This document shows positions 49,739-58,640 of a DNA stretch of 64,000 nt, one piece after another. Origin of the DNA: Faecalibacterium prausnitzii (GTDB taxonomy: Bacteria; Bacillota; Clostridia; Oscillospirales; Ruminococcaceae); NCBI RefSeq assembly GCF_019967995.1, contig NZ_CP065377.1, forward strand, positions 2,418,001 to 2,482,000, given 5' to 3'. Below the pieces are notes generated by a model. The model did not search any database. It was not told the DNA's origin and saw nothing but the letters and a program-made list of their open reading frames with translations. The translations under genes and the position numbers were made by a program. The first letter of the stretch is position 1. Each line of letters opens with the position of its first letter.

Positions 49739-51136
49739 ATGGCATCTATTATGAAGCGCGGAGATTCCTACTCCGTCCGTTATAAGTACAAAGACCATTC
49801 CGGCAAGCCCTGCGAGGGCTGGGAGAGTTTCAAGACCAGGAAGGAGGCGCAGGAGCGAAAAATCACGGTCGAGAAAGAACTGCTGGACGGCACGTTCCTT
49901 GTTCCCGACACCATAACGGTCGAGGAAATGCTGTACAAGTGGATTCCGATCCAGTCCACCAAACACAAGTGGTCACCCAAGACCTACACCCAGTCCGTGG
50001 CGATGGTGCAGAACCTTATCGTGCCCTATATCGGCAATCGCAAGGTGCAGGAGCTGCGAACCTACGACATTGAGAAGTTCTATGCAACCCTCGCCAAGAC
50101 CCCCTGCGGGCAGTATGTGCACGGCGTAAAGCAGACCCTGACCGACAAGCAGAAGAAGCGGCTGCTGTCCAGCACCTCCACCCATGAAGTCCACACCTTG
50201 CTGAAAACCGCCTTTTCCTACGCAGTGGAATGGGACTTGATCCACAAGATTCCCCTGCCCCGTGATGCCCCCAAGGTCAACATCGAGGAACGCACCATCT
50301 GGGACGAGAAAACCATGCTGACAGCTTTGCAGACCATCGAGAACCCTGCCCTGCATCTGGCGGTGCACATGAGCATGATTCTTTCGCTTCGTGAGGGCGA
50401 AATTCTCGGCTTGCAGCCGAGTGATCTGGATTTCGATGCCGCCGAAGGGCGCGGCACCATCTCAGTCAGCAAGACCATGCAGCGAGCCAACAAGGACGCT
50501 CTGGAAAAGCTCGACCCCAATCAGGTCTACCACACCTTCCCGGACAGGCGGGAGGGAAGCAAATCCTCCCTCATCCTGAAAAAGCCCAAGGCCAAGAAGT
50601 TCAACCGCATCCTGTATATGACCAAGCCTCTGAAAGCCGAGCTTCTGGCATGGCTTGAAAAGCGCAAGCAGGACGAGCAGAATGCCCCAGAAAAGTACAA
50701 TAACTGCGGGCAACTGTTCCGGCTCCCGGACGGCTTGCCCATTGCGCCAGAACTGCTGACCAAGTGGTATCGGCAATGGCGGTCAGCGCACCCGGAGTTC
50801 GAGCAGATCGTGTTCCATGGTCTGCGGCATTCCAGTGCCACCTACCAGCTCTTGCAGTCGGACGGCGACTTCAAGTCTGTTCAGGGCAACACAGGTCATG
50901 CAACGGCATCTGTCCTGATGGACACCTACGCTCACACGCAGGATAAGCCCCGGTTGGAGCTGACCGAGAAGATCGAAGCAAACTTCTATTCCCAAGACCT
51001 GACCCCGGCAGCATCCCAGCCCCTGCAAAACGAAAAGCCGGCGGCAACAAAAATCTCCGGTAAGGAGATCCTTGAAGCCATCCGGCTGATGGACGCAGAC
51101 GAACGCAGAGAATTGACGAGAGTTCTGTTTGCATAA
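49739..51136 (+). CDS. int: Tyrosine site-specific integrase
   Basis: The 465-residue protein has an AP2-like N-terminal arm-binding domain, a SAM-like core-binding domain and the catalytic domain with Arg in ILSLREGEILGL, HGLRHSSATY and a final GHATASVLMDTYAH with the His and Tyr nucleophile. It is Tn916-like in overall build. The C-terminus has an unusual extension of about 60 residues. It drives integration of the primase-MobV-Xis-Int element; neither attachment site can be assigned with confidence. Confidence 0.92.
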   Translation: MASIMKRGDSYSVRYKYKDHSGKPCEGWESFKTRKEAQERKITVEKELLDGTFLVPDTITVEEMLYKWIPIQSTKHKWSPKTYTQSVAMVQNLIVPYIGNRKVQELRTYDIEKFYATLAKTPCGQYVHGVKQTLTDKQKKRLLSSTSTHEVHTLLKTAFSYAVEWDLIHKIPLPRDAPKVNIEERTIWDEKTMLTALQTIENPALHLAVHMSMILSLREGEILGLQPSDLDFDAAEGRGTISVSKTMQRANKDALEKLDPNQVYHTFPDRREGSKSSLILKKPKAKKFNRILYMTKPLKAELLAWLEKRKQDEQNAPEKYNNCGQLFRLPDGLPIAPELLTKWYRQWRSAHPEFEQIVFHGLRHSSATYQLLQSDGDFKSVQGNTGHATASVLMDTYAHTQDKPRLELTEKIEANFYSQDLTPAASQPLQNEKPAATKISGKEILEAIRLMDADERRELTRVLFA

Positions 51137-51143
51137 AAGATTC

Positions 51144-51233
51144 ACGTTTGCGAAGCAACAAAAGCCCCAGTGGGGCTTTTGAGTGACCGAACGGTCTTGC
51201 GCCAGCAAGATGGAGGGGCCTTGCCCCGACAAG
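51144..51233 (+). repeat. Repeat A, copy 1
   Basis: It runs ACGTTTGCGAAGCAAC, the palindrome AAAAGCCCCAGTGGGGCTTTT, CCGAACGGTCTTGCGCC, AGCAAGATGGAGGGGCC and TTGCCCCGACAAGTG. It starts 8 bp after the integrase stop codon and could act as its terminator. Confidence 0.7.
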
Positions 51234-51584
51234 TGACTTTTTATGCAAAGGAAAGCAGGCTGTGCAAGCCATGCGCAGAAACGCCCTTGATTCGGGCAAA
51301 TGTGCAAACGGTGTGCAGAAAGTGTGCAGCCGCTTTCCTACATAAAGAAAGAACGCCAAATCTTTCGATTTGACGTTCAATATCTGGTGTACCTCGCGCA
51401 CTCATATCCGAACTTTTCTCCGCTTTCACGGCTTCCCCGAAAGCGACCGTTTCTGTACCTTCCTTATAGTTAAAGGTAATAAGTACCTTACCATCGTAGA
51501 GATAGATGGCATTGATGAAGGTATCCACCAGTGCCTGCCGCTGCTCCGGCTGGGTCATATCCAGCTTGCGGAAGCGAAGCAGCC

Positions 51585-51680
51585 ATCGCAATCCAACTTT
51601 TTCAATCGTTTGCAACATCGTTGGATTGCATATCGCAAAATATACCGGTTAGAACAGTATTCCAAACCTGCCCTTGCGAT
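51585..51680. mobile_element. MITE-like repeat B, copy 3 (inside recombinase copy 2)
   Basis: 96 bp, nearly identical to 19280-19374 and inserted at the same codon of the recombinase (between EEFVR and RWLLRFRK). Ends ATCGCAA and TTGCGAT. Confidence 0.65.
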
Positions 51681-52218
51681 TGATCCGGACGAACTCCTCT
51701 TTCATCTTTGGCTTAGCCAGCCGTTCCTCTGCAATGCGGGCTTGCAGTTCTTTTCGCTGATCTTCCAGAGCTTCCAGCCGTTCCTTGGTAGAGCTGGTCA
51801 GAATGCCCATCTGGATGGCATTCAGCATATTGGTGATGCCGACTTCCGTTTCCTTCAACTGCTTTTCGTAGATGGGCAGGTCTGTGCTTTCCTGATTTTG
51901 CAATTCCATGACTTTGGCAATGATGGCATTCATGGAAGCGTCATCTTCCACCAGCTTCATGGTCTCGTTGACCACTAGATCTTCCAGCCACTGTTTCCGC
52001 ACGGCCTTTTTATCGCAGGTCTTTTTCTTCTTGGCGGCGGCACACATGTAATAGGTATACATTTTCCCGGTGTGGCTGACACCGCTTTCTCCGAACATCA
52101 GCGCTCCGCACTTACCGCAGTACAGCTTGGTGGTGAGCAGATAGCTTTCCTCTGCCTTATGACGGGCAGGGGCCTTTTTATTTTTCGCCAGCTTTTCTTG
52201 CACCTTGTTGAACAGGTT

Positions 52219-52320
52219 CGCGTTTGCGCAGCGAAGCGGAGCAATGAAAGCCCCAGTGGGGCTTTTAAGCGACAGAACGGTCTTGCGTAGCAAGATGGAG
52301 GGGCCTTGCCCCGACAAGTT
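52219..52320 (+). repeat. Repeat A, copy 2 (inside recombinase copy 2)
   Basis: About 100 bp from CGCGTTTGCGCAGCGAAGC to CCTTGCCCCGACAAGTT, splitting the recombinase between ALVSGE and LFNKVQEKL. Flanks GAAC on both sides suggest a short target duplication, so it appears mobile. Confidence 0.7.
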
Positions 52321-52859
52321 CACCTGATACCAATGCCGGAATTGCATTGGGCTGTACCACATCCCGCAAACGCAATTCGCCGATGTACCGGCGATTACTC
52401 AGCATCCGCTGAATTGTGTTATAGGACATCTCCCCGCCCATCGAATTTTTAATGTTGTGCGCCTTTAACCAATCCCGCAGATCAGTCATGGTCGCGCCGT
52501 CTGCATACTTCTGGAACGTCTGCTCCACATACGGGGCCAGCAGCGGGTCGGGCTGGTAATGCCGGGTCTCATCGATCATGTAGCCGAACGGAATCGTGCC
52601 GCCATTATAAATACCCTTGAGAGCGTTCTCGGTCATGCCGCGCACGACCTTTTCAGACAGGTCAGCCGAGTAGTATTCGGCGTAACCTTCCAGCACCGAT
52701 TCCAGAATAATGCCCTCCGGGCCAGCTGAAATGACTTCCGTTGCCGATACCAGTTTCACGCCGTTCCGCTTCAGTTGGGTCTTGTACCGGGCACTGTCGT
52801 AGCGGTTCCGGGCAAAACGATCCAGCTTCCAGACAATGATGACATCAAAGATGCCACGC

Positions 52860-53735
52860 TCACCGTGCCCCCTCCAGCGGCTTCAGCGCACTTTTGCGGT
52901 ATTGCAGGGGGCTTTGCCCGGTGGCTTTTGCAAAGCGGGTGGAAAAATTGCTGGCATCCCCAAAACCCACTTCCCGTGCGATCTCGCTGACGCTGTGGTC
53001 GGTGAGGACAAGCAGCTCCTTTGCCTGGGTGATGCGAAAGTTGACCAGGTAATTATACGGTGTCGTGCCCATATACCGCCGGAACAGCCGCAGAAAATAG
53101 CTTTTGCTCATGTGCGCCTCTGCCAGCAGGTCGGCAAGGCAAAGTTCCTGCTGGTAATTTTTGCGCAGGGTCTCCACTGCCTGCAAAATGACCTGCCGTG
53201 CGCTGGTGGTTTCAGCTTCCGCAAGAATGCTCTGTGCACATAAGGCAAGCATTTCGTGGAGAGCCAACCCGGTGTGCACCATGCTGTCCACGGTGCTGCG
53301 CTCCATCTGCGCTAAAAGCGTCTCAAAATATTCCTGCATCTTGACCCCGGTGAGCTGCACCGGGGTCAGTTTTTTGCCCGGCAGCAGCAGCGGCTCCATA
53401 GCGGCGACCCCTGCGCCGTCCAGATGCACCCAGTAATGATGCCAGCAGCTTTGCCCCGGGGCGGTACAGTAGCTCTGCGGCGTGCGGCAATTCAGCAGCA
53501 GCGCCTGCCCGGTGCTGAGTACCACATGGCTTTCCCCCTGCTCGATCAGCCCTGCACCCCGGAGGGTGTAAAACAGAAGGCAGCTTTCTTTATCGGTGCG
53601 GGCGGTGGAAAAGTGCTGCTGGGCGTAAAACACCCCTGCCTCGGTGCAGTAATAGGGCTGTGCCAGCTCTGCTTCGCTGGGGGTGGTGCGCTTCCAAACG
53701 CTTTCCGGGGTCACATCCATGTTGTAGGTCAGCAT
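52860..53735 (-). CDS. AraC-family regulator of the rhamnose operon
   Basis: The 291-residue protein has an N-terminal cupin-like sugar-sensing domain (HHYWVHLDGAGV) and a C-terminal double helix-turn-helix (LADLLAEAHMSKSYFLRLF, VSEIAREVGFGDASNFSTRF). It is divergent from rhaB, with which it shares a 154-bp control region, so rhamnose-dependent activation of the operon is the likely role. The stop codon falls exactly at the junction with the recombinase remnant. Confidence 0.85.
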   Translation of the reverse strand: MLTYNMDVTPESVWKRTTPSEAELAQPYYCTEAGVFYAQQHFSTARTDKESCLLFYTLRGAGLIEQGESHVVLSTGQALLLNCRTPQSYCTAPGQSCWHHYWVHLDGAGVAAMEPLLLPGKKLTPVQLTGVKMQEYFETLLAQMERSTVDSMVHTGLALHEMLALCAQSILAEAETTSARQVILQAVETLRKNYQQELCLADLLAEAHMSKSYFLRLFRRYMGTTPYNYLVNFRITQAKELLVLTDHSVSEIAREVGFGDASNFSTRFAKATGQSPLQYRKSALKPLEGAR

Positions 53736-53828
53736 TTTCCGATCCCTCTCTTTCTGTGTTCAGTATAGCGCACCAGCCTTTGTCGTGCAAGAGTAGACTT
53801 TTCACAAAAAACGCGTCACCTTTGCGGA

Positions 53829-53857
53829 TGGAATCGGCGGCATCATGGGGCTATACT
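53829..53857 (+). promoter_or_regulatory. Probable rha operon promoter
   Basis: A good -10 TATACT (53852) has a poor -35 (TGGAAT, 53829) at 17 bp, which fits a promoter needing the AraC-type activator. Confidence 0.4.
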
Positions 53858-53889
53858 GGTAACAGTCAAAGCCACACAGGAGGCGCATT

Positions 53890-55212
53890 ATGCACAAAAA
53901 CTATCTTGCCATCGACATTGGCGCGTCCAGCGGGCGGCACATTGTGGGATGGATGGAGAACGGCGTTCTCCGCACCGAAGAAGTGTACCGTTTTCCCAAT
54001 AGCGTCCGGCGGGTGGACGGTCATCTGGAATGGGACATCGACAGCCTGTTCGTCCACGTGAAGCAGGGCATCCGGGAAACCTTTGCCAAGTACCCGGAAA
54101 TTGAGAGCCTTTCCATTGATACATGGGCGGTGGACTATGTGCTGCTGAAAGATGGCAACCCCCTCTCCCCGGTCTACGCCTACCGCGACAATCGGACGCA
54201 GGCCGTGCTGAATGAGGTGCACAGCATTCTGCCGTTTGAAAATCTTTATGCACGCACCGGCATCCAGTTCCAGCCCTTCAACAGCATTTATCAGCTGTAC
54301 GCCGACAAAACAGCCGGGCGGCTGGCGCAGGCCGAGGACTTTTTGATGATCCCGGAATATCTGCTGTGGAAGCTGTGCGGCGTGAAGGCGCGGGAGTACA
54401 CCAACGCCACCTCCACCGGCCTTGTGAACGCCCAGACCGGGGAGTACGACCCGGAGATTCTCAAAGCTTTGGGCTTGCCGGAGGCGATGTTCCCCAAGCT
54501 CACCGCTCCCGGCACGGTGCTGGGGCCTCTGAAAGCAGACATCGCCGCCGAGGTGGGTGGGCAGACCAAGGTGGTGCTGTGCGCCACCCACGACACCGCC
54601 AGTGCCGTGGAGGGCATTCCCATGGAACAGGGGGCTGCGCCGTTCCTCTCCTCCGGCACATGGAGCTTGCTGGGGGTCAAGCTGGCAACGCCCATCACCA
54701 GCCCGGAGAGTTGCCGCGCCAACTTTACCAACGAGGGCGGCGTGGGGTACATCCGCTACCTGAAAAACATCATGGGTCTGTGGATCATCCAGTGCTTGCA
54801 AAAGCAGTTGGGCATCTCCTTTGCCCAGATGGTAGAGCTGGCAAAAACCAGCACCTACACCCGCATTTTTGATGTGAACGCAGCCCGGTTCTCTGCCCCG
54901 CAGGATATGCGCGCAGAGATCAGAGCCGCCCTTGCCGAGACCGGCGAAGCTCCTGCCACGGATGCCGACCTCATCAACAGCGTCTATCATTCGCTGGCGT
55001 ACTGCTACGGGGAAGCCTTCCGGGAGCTGGAAGCCCTCACCGGGCAGCACTGGGACAAACTCTACATCGCAGGCGGCGGCGCAAAGAACGCCACCCTGAA
55101 CGAGCTGACCGCCCACTATACCGAGAAACAGGTGGTGGCGCTGCCCATTGAGGCCACCGCCATCGGCAATTTGAAGATTCAGATGAGCATTCCTGAAGGA
55201 GGAACTTTATGA
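53890..55212 (+). CDS. rhaB: Rhamnulokinase
   Basis: The 440-residue FGGY kinase begins with the phosphate-binding AIDIGASSGRHIVG and has LYIAGGGAKNATLN in its second ATPase half. It phosphorylates L-rhamnulose. The protein ends soon after EATAIGNLKIQ, where relatives usually continue for a further 30-50 residues, so the C-terminal helices are shortened. Its stop overlaps the rhaA start by 4 bp. Confidence 0.93.
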   Translation: MHKNYLAIDIGASSGRHIVGWMENGVLRTEEVYRFPNSVRRVDGHLEWDIDSLFVHVKQGIRETFAKYPEIESLSIDTWAVDYVLLKDGNPLSPVYAYRDNRTQAVLNEVHSILPFENLYARTGIQFQPFNSIYQLYADKTAGRLAQAEDFLMIPEYLLWKLCGVKAREYTNATSTGLVNAQTGEYDPEILKALGLPEAMFPKLTAPGTVLGPLKADIAAEVGGQTKVVLCATHDTASAVEGIPMEQGAAPFLSSGTWSLLGVKLATPITSPESCRANFTNEGGVGYIRYLKNIMGLWIIQCLQKQLGISFAQMVELAKTSTYTRIFDVNAARFSAPQDMRAEIRAALAETGEAPATDADLINSVYHSLAYCYGEAFRELEALTGQHWDKLYIAGGGAKNATLNELTAHYTEKQVVALPIEATAIGNLKIQMSIPEGGTL

Positions 55213-56468
55213 GCTACGCAGAAGCAAAAGCCCGCTACGCCGCCATTGGCGTGGACACCGAAGCTGCCATTGCCCGGTTAAAGACCGTGCCTATCTCCCT
55301 GCACTGCTGGCAGGGAGATGATGTCCGGGGCTTTGATACCGACCCCACCAAGCCCCTGACCGGCGGCATCCAGACCACCGGCAACTACCCCGGACGTGCC
55401 CGCACCCCGCAGGAACTGATGGCCGACATGGACAAGGTGCTGTCCCTCTGCCCCGGCACCAAAAAGATCAATCTCCATGCCTCCTACTCCATTTTTGACG
55501 AGGAAAACCCATGGGTGGACCGGGACAGGCTGGAGCCGAAACACTTCAAAAAATGGGTGGATTTCTGCAAGGCAAGAGGGTTGGGCGCAGACTTCAACCC
55601 CACCTTTTTCTCCCACCCCAAGTGCGACCCTCTGACCCTTGCCAGCCCCAACGAGGAGACCCGGAAATTCTGGGTAGAACACGGCAAAGCCTGCATCCGC
55701 ATCAGCCAGTATCTGGCGGAGGAGCTGGGGCAGCCCTGCACCATGAACATCTGGACAGGCGACGGCTTCAAGGATATCCCGGCGGACCGCAAAGGTCCCC
55801 GCGACCGCTATAAGGCAAGCATTGACGAGATTCTGAGCGAACCTTACGACTTCAGGCTGGTAAAGCCCTGCATCGAGAGCAAGGTGTTCGGCATCGGTGT
55901 GGAGGCGTACACCGTGGGCAGCGCTGAGTTTGCCCTGAGCTATGCCGCCTTCAACCGGGAAAAGTGCATTCCCCTGATGGACAACGGTCACTACCACCCC
56001 ACCGAGGTGGTCAGCGATAAGATCCCTGCCCTGCTGGCCTTCTTCCCGGAGATCGCGCTCCACATCACCCGCCCCATCCGCTGGGACTCCGACCATGTGG
56101 TGCTGTTCGACGATGAAACGAAGGAAATTTGCAAGGAGATCGTCCGCTGCGGCGGTCTGGATGGTCGGGTGAACATTGCACTGGATTACTTTGATGCCTC
56201 CATCAACCGCATTTCCGCATGGACGGTGGGCTTCCGCAACGTGGAAAAGGCCCTGCTGTCGGCTCTGTGCGCCCCCCACACGGTGCTGAAGGAGCTGCAG
56301 GACACCAACCAGTTCACCGAGCTGATGGTGCGGCAGGAGGAGTTGAAGACCCTGCCTTTTGGGGAGGTCTGGGACGAATACTGCCGCCGGAACGGTGTGC
56401 CGGTGGACGGTGCATGGTTTGAGGAAGTAAAGAAATACGAGCAGAATGTGCTGTGCAAGCGCATTTGA
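55209..56468 (+). CDS. rhaA: L-rhamnose isomerase
   Basis: The 419-residue protein has the family features LHCWQGDDVRGF at the start, NLHASYS, and the metal-site region LDNGHYHPTEVV-like (here MDNGHYHPTEVV) and RPIRWDSDHVV. It turns L-rhamnose into L-rhamnulose. GGAGG precedes the ATG. Confidence 0.96.
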   Translation: MSYAEAKARYAAIGVDTEAAIARLKTVPISLHCWQGDDVRGFDTDPTKPLTGGIQTTGNYPGRARTPQELMADMDKVLSLCPGTKKINLHASYSIFDEENPWVDRDRLEPKHFKKWVDFCKARGLGADFNPTFFSHPKCDPLTLASPNEETRKFWVEHGKACIRISQYLAEELGQPCTMNIWTGDGFKDIPADRKGPRDRYKASIDEILSEPYDFRLVKPCIESKVFGIGVEAYTVGSAEFALSYAAFNREKCIPLMDNGHYHPTEVVSDKIPALLAFFPEIALHITRPIRWDSDHVVLFDDETKEICKEIVRCGGLDGRVNIALDYFDASINRISAWTVGFRNVEKALLSALCAPHTVLKELQDTNQFTELMVRQEELKTLPFGEVWDEYCRRNGVPVDGAWFEEVKKYEQNVLCKRI

Positions 56469-56488
56469 AAACAGAGAGGTGTTTGAAG

Positions 56489-57316
56489 ATGGGTATTCTG
56501 GATATTGATATCGTCAAAGGTTTTATGCGGATGTGCAACGATGGCTGGCTGCAGGGCTGGCACGAGCGCAACGGCGGCAACCTGACCTACCGCATGAAGG
56601 AGGAGGAAGTGGCCCAGTGCCGTTCCTTCTTCAATGCACAGCCCGGTGAGTGGGTCAACATGGGCGTGCAGGCAGGTAATCTGGCGGGCGAGTATTTCAT
56701 TACCACCGGTTCCGGCAAGTTTTTCCGCAACGTGGAGCCGGACCCTGTCCACAGCATCGGCATTGTGGAGATCAACGAAAAGGGCGACAGCTGGCGCATC
56801 GTCTGGGGCTTGGAGGGCGGCGCAAAGCCTACCAGCGAGTTCCCCAGCCACTTTATGAACCACAGCGTCCGCAAGGCGGCCACCAATGGCGCAAACCGTG
56901 TCATCTACCACTGCCACGCCACCAACGTCATTGCCCTGACCTACATCCTGCCCCTGACCGACCGGGACTTCACCCGTGCCCTGTGGCAGAGCGCCACCGA
57001 GTGCCCGGTGGTGTTCCCGGAGGGTGTGGGCGTCTGCCCCTGGATGGTGCCCGGCGGGGCGGACATTGCCATGGCCACCAGTGAGCTGATGAAGCACTAT
57101 CAGGCAGCCATCTGGGCACAGCACGGTCTGTTTGCCTCCGGTCCGGACTTTGACATCACCTTTGGTCTTGCCCACACCATCGAAAAGAGTGCTGAGATCT
57201 ACGTCAAGGTGCTCTCCATGGGCGGCGGCATCATCCGGCAGACCATCACCGACGATGACCTGCGCGCCATTGCCCGCGACTTTGGCGTGACCCTGAACGA
57301 GAAGTTCCTTAACTGA
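56489..57316 (+). CDS. rhaD: Rhamnulose-1-phosphate aldolase
   Basis: The 275-residue class II aldolase has the opening MCNDGWLQGWHERNGGNLTY, the zinc histidines in VIYHCHATNV and a distal His in WAQHGLF. It splits rhamnulose 1-phosphate into DHAP and lactaldehyde. ATG 56489 with GAGAGG upstream is chosen over the frame start at 56453. A long terminator hairpin follows. Confidence 0.95.
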   Translation: MGILDIDIVKGFMRMCNDGWLQGWHERNGGNLTYRMKEEEVAQCRSFFNAQPGEWVNMGVQAGNLAGEYFITTGSGKFFRNVEPDPVHSIGIVEINEKGDSWRIVWGLEGGAKPTSEFPSHFMNHSVRKAATNGANRVIYHCHATNVIALTYILPLTDRDFTRALWQSATECPVVFPEGVGVCPWMVPGGADIAMATSELMKHYQAAIWAQHGLFASGPDFDITFGLAHTIEKSAEIYVKVLSMGGGIIRQTITDDDLRAIARDFGVTLNEKFLN

Positions 57317-57352
57317 GCCATTCTTCCCTCATTTTTCTTCTTCAACGCAAAA

Positions 57353-57401
57353 CAGGCATCCTGTCCGATACCGACAAGTGGTATCGCAGGATGCCTGTTC
57401 T
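57353..57401. terminator. Bidirectional terminator between rhaD and the AraC gene
   Basis: AACAGGCATCCTG pairs with CAGGATGCCTGTT, enclosing an inner stem CGATACC/GGTATCG. It serves the convergent genes on both sides. Confidence 0.85.
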
Positions 57402-57404
57402 GCT

Positions 57405-58604
57405 TTATGTTTCCCGGAACTCCATAGGCGTTTTTCCGGTGACCTGTTGAAAGACTGCGCTGAAATAATTGCGGGTGGCAAAGCCAAGCTGCTCGGAAAT
57501 TTCCCGGACGCTGAGCGTTGTGCTTTTCAGCAGAACCTTCGCGCGTTCGACCTTTGCAAACTTCACATAGTTCGTGACGCTCAGACCCGTTTCTTCCTTG
57601 AATTTATGGGTGAGGTAGTATTCCGTGTAGCCCACCAGAGCGGCAAGATCTTCCGCCACGATCTTTTTGTCCAGATTCATCTCGATATGATCCACACATT
57701 TCTGGATCTGCATACTGAGGTTGGGGTTCGTCCGGTGTTTGTGGACACGCCGAATGAAATCATCGTACATCATCATTGCAAGCGGGCTCAGTTCATCCAA
57801 CGATTTTGCCGCTTCCGCCGTCTGAATGTAGCTGTCCCCCAGCGAGTACGCCTCCTCCGGGGAAAGACCGCCCTCAATGGCGGCACGGCACACCAGCGAG
57901 GTGAACACGATGATGGAAGTCTTGCTCTGGCGCAGAACATCGCTGCTCTGCACCGGAACGCCTGCACTCATGCTCATACTGTTGGAAAGCGCCTGCTTGT
58001 AATTCAGGTCTCCGGTGCGGACCATTTGCAGCATTCCCTGCTCCGCCATCCAGATCTTATGCCGGTCATGGGGAATGGCATCGCTTTTCAGCCGTTCGTC
58101 CTGTGCTGCACTGCTGTTCACACTGCTCAGCTCCAGCCGCTGCCCGGTCAGGCAGTAGTGCATCATCAGCAGATAGCGGTTCATAATGGTGTTTTGCAGG
58201 GTAGGAACTTTTTCAAGGGCTTTGTAAAGCTGGATCGTCCATGCCACACTGATCTCCAGCTTGCTGTAATATTTCAGCCCTTCCTCGATCCCGCGCATTG
58301 TCACATCCTGATAGAACACCGGCCCAATGACCCAGACACGCTTCAGTTTTCCCTCTTCCTTTTCAAAGGCTGCGCCCCACAAAAGACCCAATGCCGTCCC
58401 CAAGGTAACAGGTACATCGTCCCGATCCCCATGCTCCAGCATCCGCTGTTTGCAGCCGAACAGTTCAAATGCACTGGCAAGAAATGCCTCGTCCGGGCAG
58501 TTGCTCCGCAAGAGCACACCTTGTGCATCATAGCACCATGTATATACATTTCCGCCGCACTTGACAAGCTCGGAAAACAGCATCATATTCTGGAGAACAT
58601 CCAT
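57405..58604 (-). CDS. AraC-family regulator with large sensing domain
   Basis: The 399-residue protein has a helical N-terminal sensing region of about 290 residues (CYDAQGVLLRSNCPDEAFL recalls a PocR-like start) and a C-terminal double helix-turn-helix (LAALVGYTEYYLTHKFKEE and REISEQLGFATRNYFSAVFQ). No direct target is adjacent; it is followed by nothing in its direction and preceded by a MATE gene in the same direction 36 bp away. Target unknown. Confidence 0.8.
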   Translation of the reverse strand: MDVLQNMMLFSELVKCGGNVYTWCYDAQGVLLRSNCPDEAFLASAFELFGCKQRMLEHGDRDDVPVTLGTALGLLWGAAFEKEEGKLKRVWVIGPVFYQDVTMRGIEEGLKYYSKLEISVAWTIQLYKALEKVPTLQNTIMNRYLLMMHYCLTGQRLELSSVNSSAAQDERLKSDAIPHDRHKIWMAEQGMLQMVRTGDLNYKQALSNSMSMSAGVPVQSSDVLRQSKTSIIVFTSLVCRAAIEGGLSPEEAYSLGDSYIQTAEAAKSLDELSPLAMMMYDDFIRRVHKHRTNPNLSMQIQKCVDHIEMNLDKKIVAEDLAALVGYTEYYLTHKFKEETGLSVTNYVKFAKVERAKVLLKSTTLSVREISEQLGFATRNYFSAVFQQVTGKTPMEFRET

Positions 58605-58640
58605 GCCTAATCCCTCCGGCTCATTGATGGAAACAGTATA

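Larger units (their letters stand above)
51345..52858 (-). pseudogene. Decayed large serine recombinase, copy 2
   Basis: Reading leftward from 52858 the protein begins inside the resolvase domain (SERGIFDVIIVWKLDRFARN), so the catalytic serine and first ~60 residues are lost; the AraC gene ends there instead. The recombinase and zinc domains (LYCGKCGALMFG, YYMCAAAKKKKTCDKK) and the coiled coil are readable. Repeat A splits it at 52219-52320 and repeat B at 51585-51680. Frames resume after each insert, so both are recent relative to decay. Confidence 0.85.

Noticed and set aside
51585..51680. A group II intron or IS element in the recombinase
   Set aside because: At 96 bp it is far too short for either and encodes nothing; a MITE-like repeat fits better.
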